Shown: one piece after another, positions 4,845-5,096 of the stretch
How the letters are laid out: each line of letters starts with the position of its first letter
How positions within the stretch are numbered: position 1 is the stretch's first letter
Source of the DNA: Defluviitaleaceae bacterium
GTDB taxonomy: Bacteria; Bacillota; Clostridia; Lachnospirales; WRAX01
DNA length: 5,096 nt
Direction of reading: 5' to 3'
NCBI GenBank assembly: GCA_009781815.1
Contig: WQVB01000099.1
Coordinates: 1-5,096, forward strand
Program-made: the position numbers and the translations under genes
The notes under the pieces: model-generated
Databases searched by the model: none
Seen by the model: the letters and a program-made list of their open reading frames with translations, nothing else
Told to the model about the DNA's origin: nothing

Positions 4845-4908
4845 TTTCGTATCCCCCTTTTGCTTATTCTTCCATAAATCACTACAAACTCATATCTCCA
4901 CTACCCTA

Positions 4909-5039
4909 CCGTCATCCCAATTCTCTTTGTAGGGAGTGGATTCATCCACTCCGCTATTGAATCTGCACCTCTCTATCCTTTAGCAAGGTGAGACGGAATG
5001 GATAAATTCATTCCCTACATGGGTAAATCGGAATGACGG
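4909..5039. repeat. Palindromic repeat D: 131-base inverted repeat with a hairpin in each arm
   Basis: The ends CCGTCAT (4909-4915) and ATGACGG (5033-5039) are inverted copies, and the match goes on for about 47 bases inward with one single-base length difference in a poorly matching patch. The left arm holds the hairpin GGAGTGGA, TTCA, TCCACTCC (4933-4952). The right arm holds GGAATGGA, TAAA, TTCATTCC (4995-5014), pairing with one G-T. The hairpin parts differ between arms only by transitions. The GTCAT ends and the nested design are shared with repeats A-C, but the CTTGA loop is not. No ORF inside. Confidence 0.8.
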
Positions 5040-5062
5040 GAGGGAATGGTTCTCAATCCAAC

Positions 5063-5096
5063 AAAAAACCCCGCTACAGCAGCCTTAGGCTAACCG
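5063..5096 (-). terminator. Probable intrinsic terminator cut by the window edge
   Basis: A run of six A at 5063-5068 followed by CCCCGCTA, then AGCC, TTA, GGCT (5081-5091), looks like the distal arm, loop and, on the minus strand, T-tract of a terminator for a leftward gene beyond the window. The outer arm that would pair with CCCCGCTA is not in the window, so this is unproven. Confidence 0.35.

Noticed and set aside
4797..4880. Plus-strand 27-codon Ser-rich ORF opposite the arginine-run ORF
   Set aside because: No ribosome site precedes it and no terminator follows; the minus strand has both.
4845..4908. Promoter for the arginine-run ORF
   Set aside because: Only weak hexamers with poor spacing are visible (for example TTGTAG without a good -10), too little to call.
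1..5096. tRNA, rRNA or known riboswitch
   Set aside because: No cloverleaf, rRNA segment or conserved riboswitch core was recognised on either strand by eye; a covariance search was not possible.

Overview
The window looks like chromosome from a low-to-moderate GC Gram-positive anaerobe, most likely Clostridia (inference). The pointers are strong AGGAGG-type ribosome sites, a consensus sigma-A promoter, a lipoprotein signal ending AAC-GGGSS, and protein flavour like Lachnospiraceae and relatives. Every gene I can support lies on the minus strand, so transcription runs right to left.

Right part (about 2309-5096). A three-gene polar amino acid ABC importer is read in the order binding lipoprotein (4506-3718), permease (3707-2976), ATPase (3031-2309). 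Upstream of it is a 590-base stretch without a conventional gene. That stretch holds a palindromic repeat (4547-4637), a possible promoter, a strong intrinsic terminator (4671-4714), a 34-codon ORF with six consecutive arginine codons and a good ribosome site (4844-4740), a second palindromic repeat (4909-5039), and part of a probable second terminator cut by the window edge.

Middle (1993-2308). A 316-base spacer holds two palindromic repeats, 2074-2167 and 2199-2299. With the one at 4547-4637 they form a family. Each arm is itself a small hairpin with an 8-bp stem and the same CTTGA loop, while the stem sequences differ and stay paired.

Left part (1-1992). A consensus promoter (TTGACA-17-TATAAT) drives a probable operon of a 98-residue helical protein of unknown function, an ArsR-type HTH protein with a DUF2087 domain, and argH (argininosuccinate lyase), which leaves the window after 352 codons.

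The common thread may be arginine or polar amino acid metabolism: an arginine biosynthesis enzyme behind a regulator, an amino acid importer, and an arginine-rich leader-like ORF ending at a terminator upstream of the importer. The leader-peptide reading is a hypothesis with clear weaknesses, stated in the findings.
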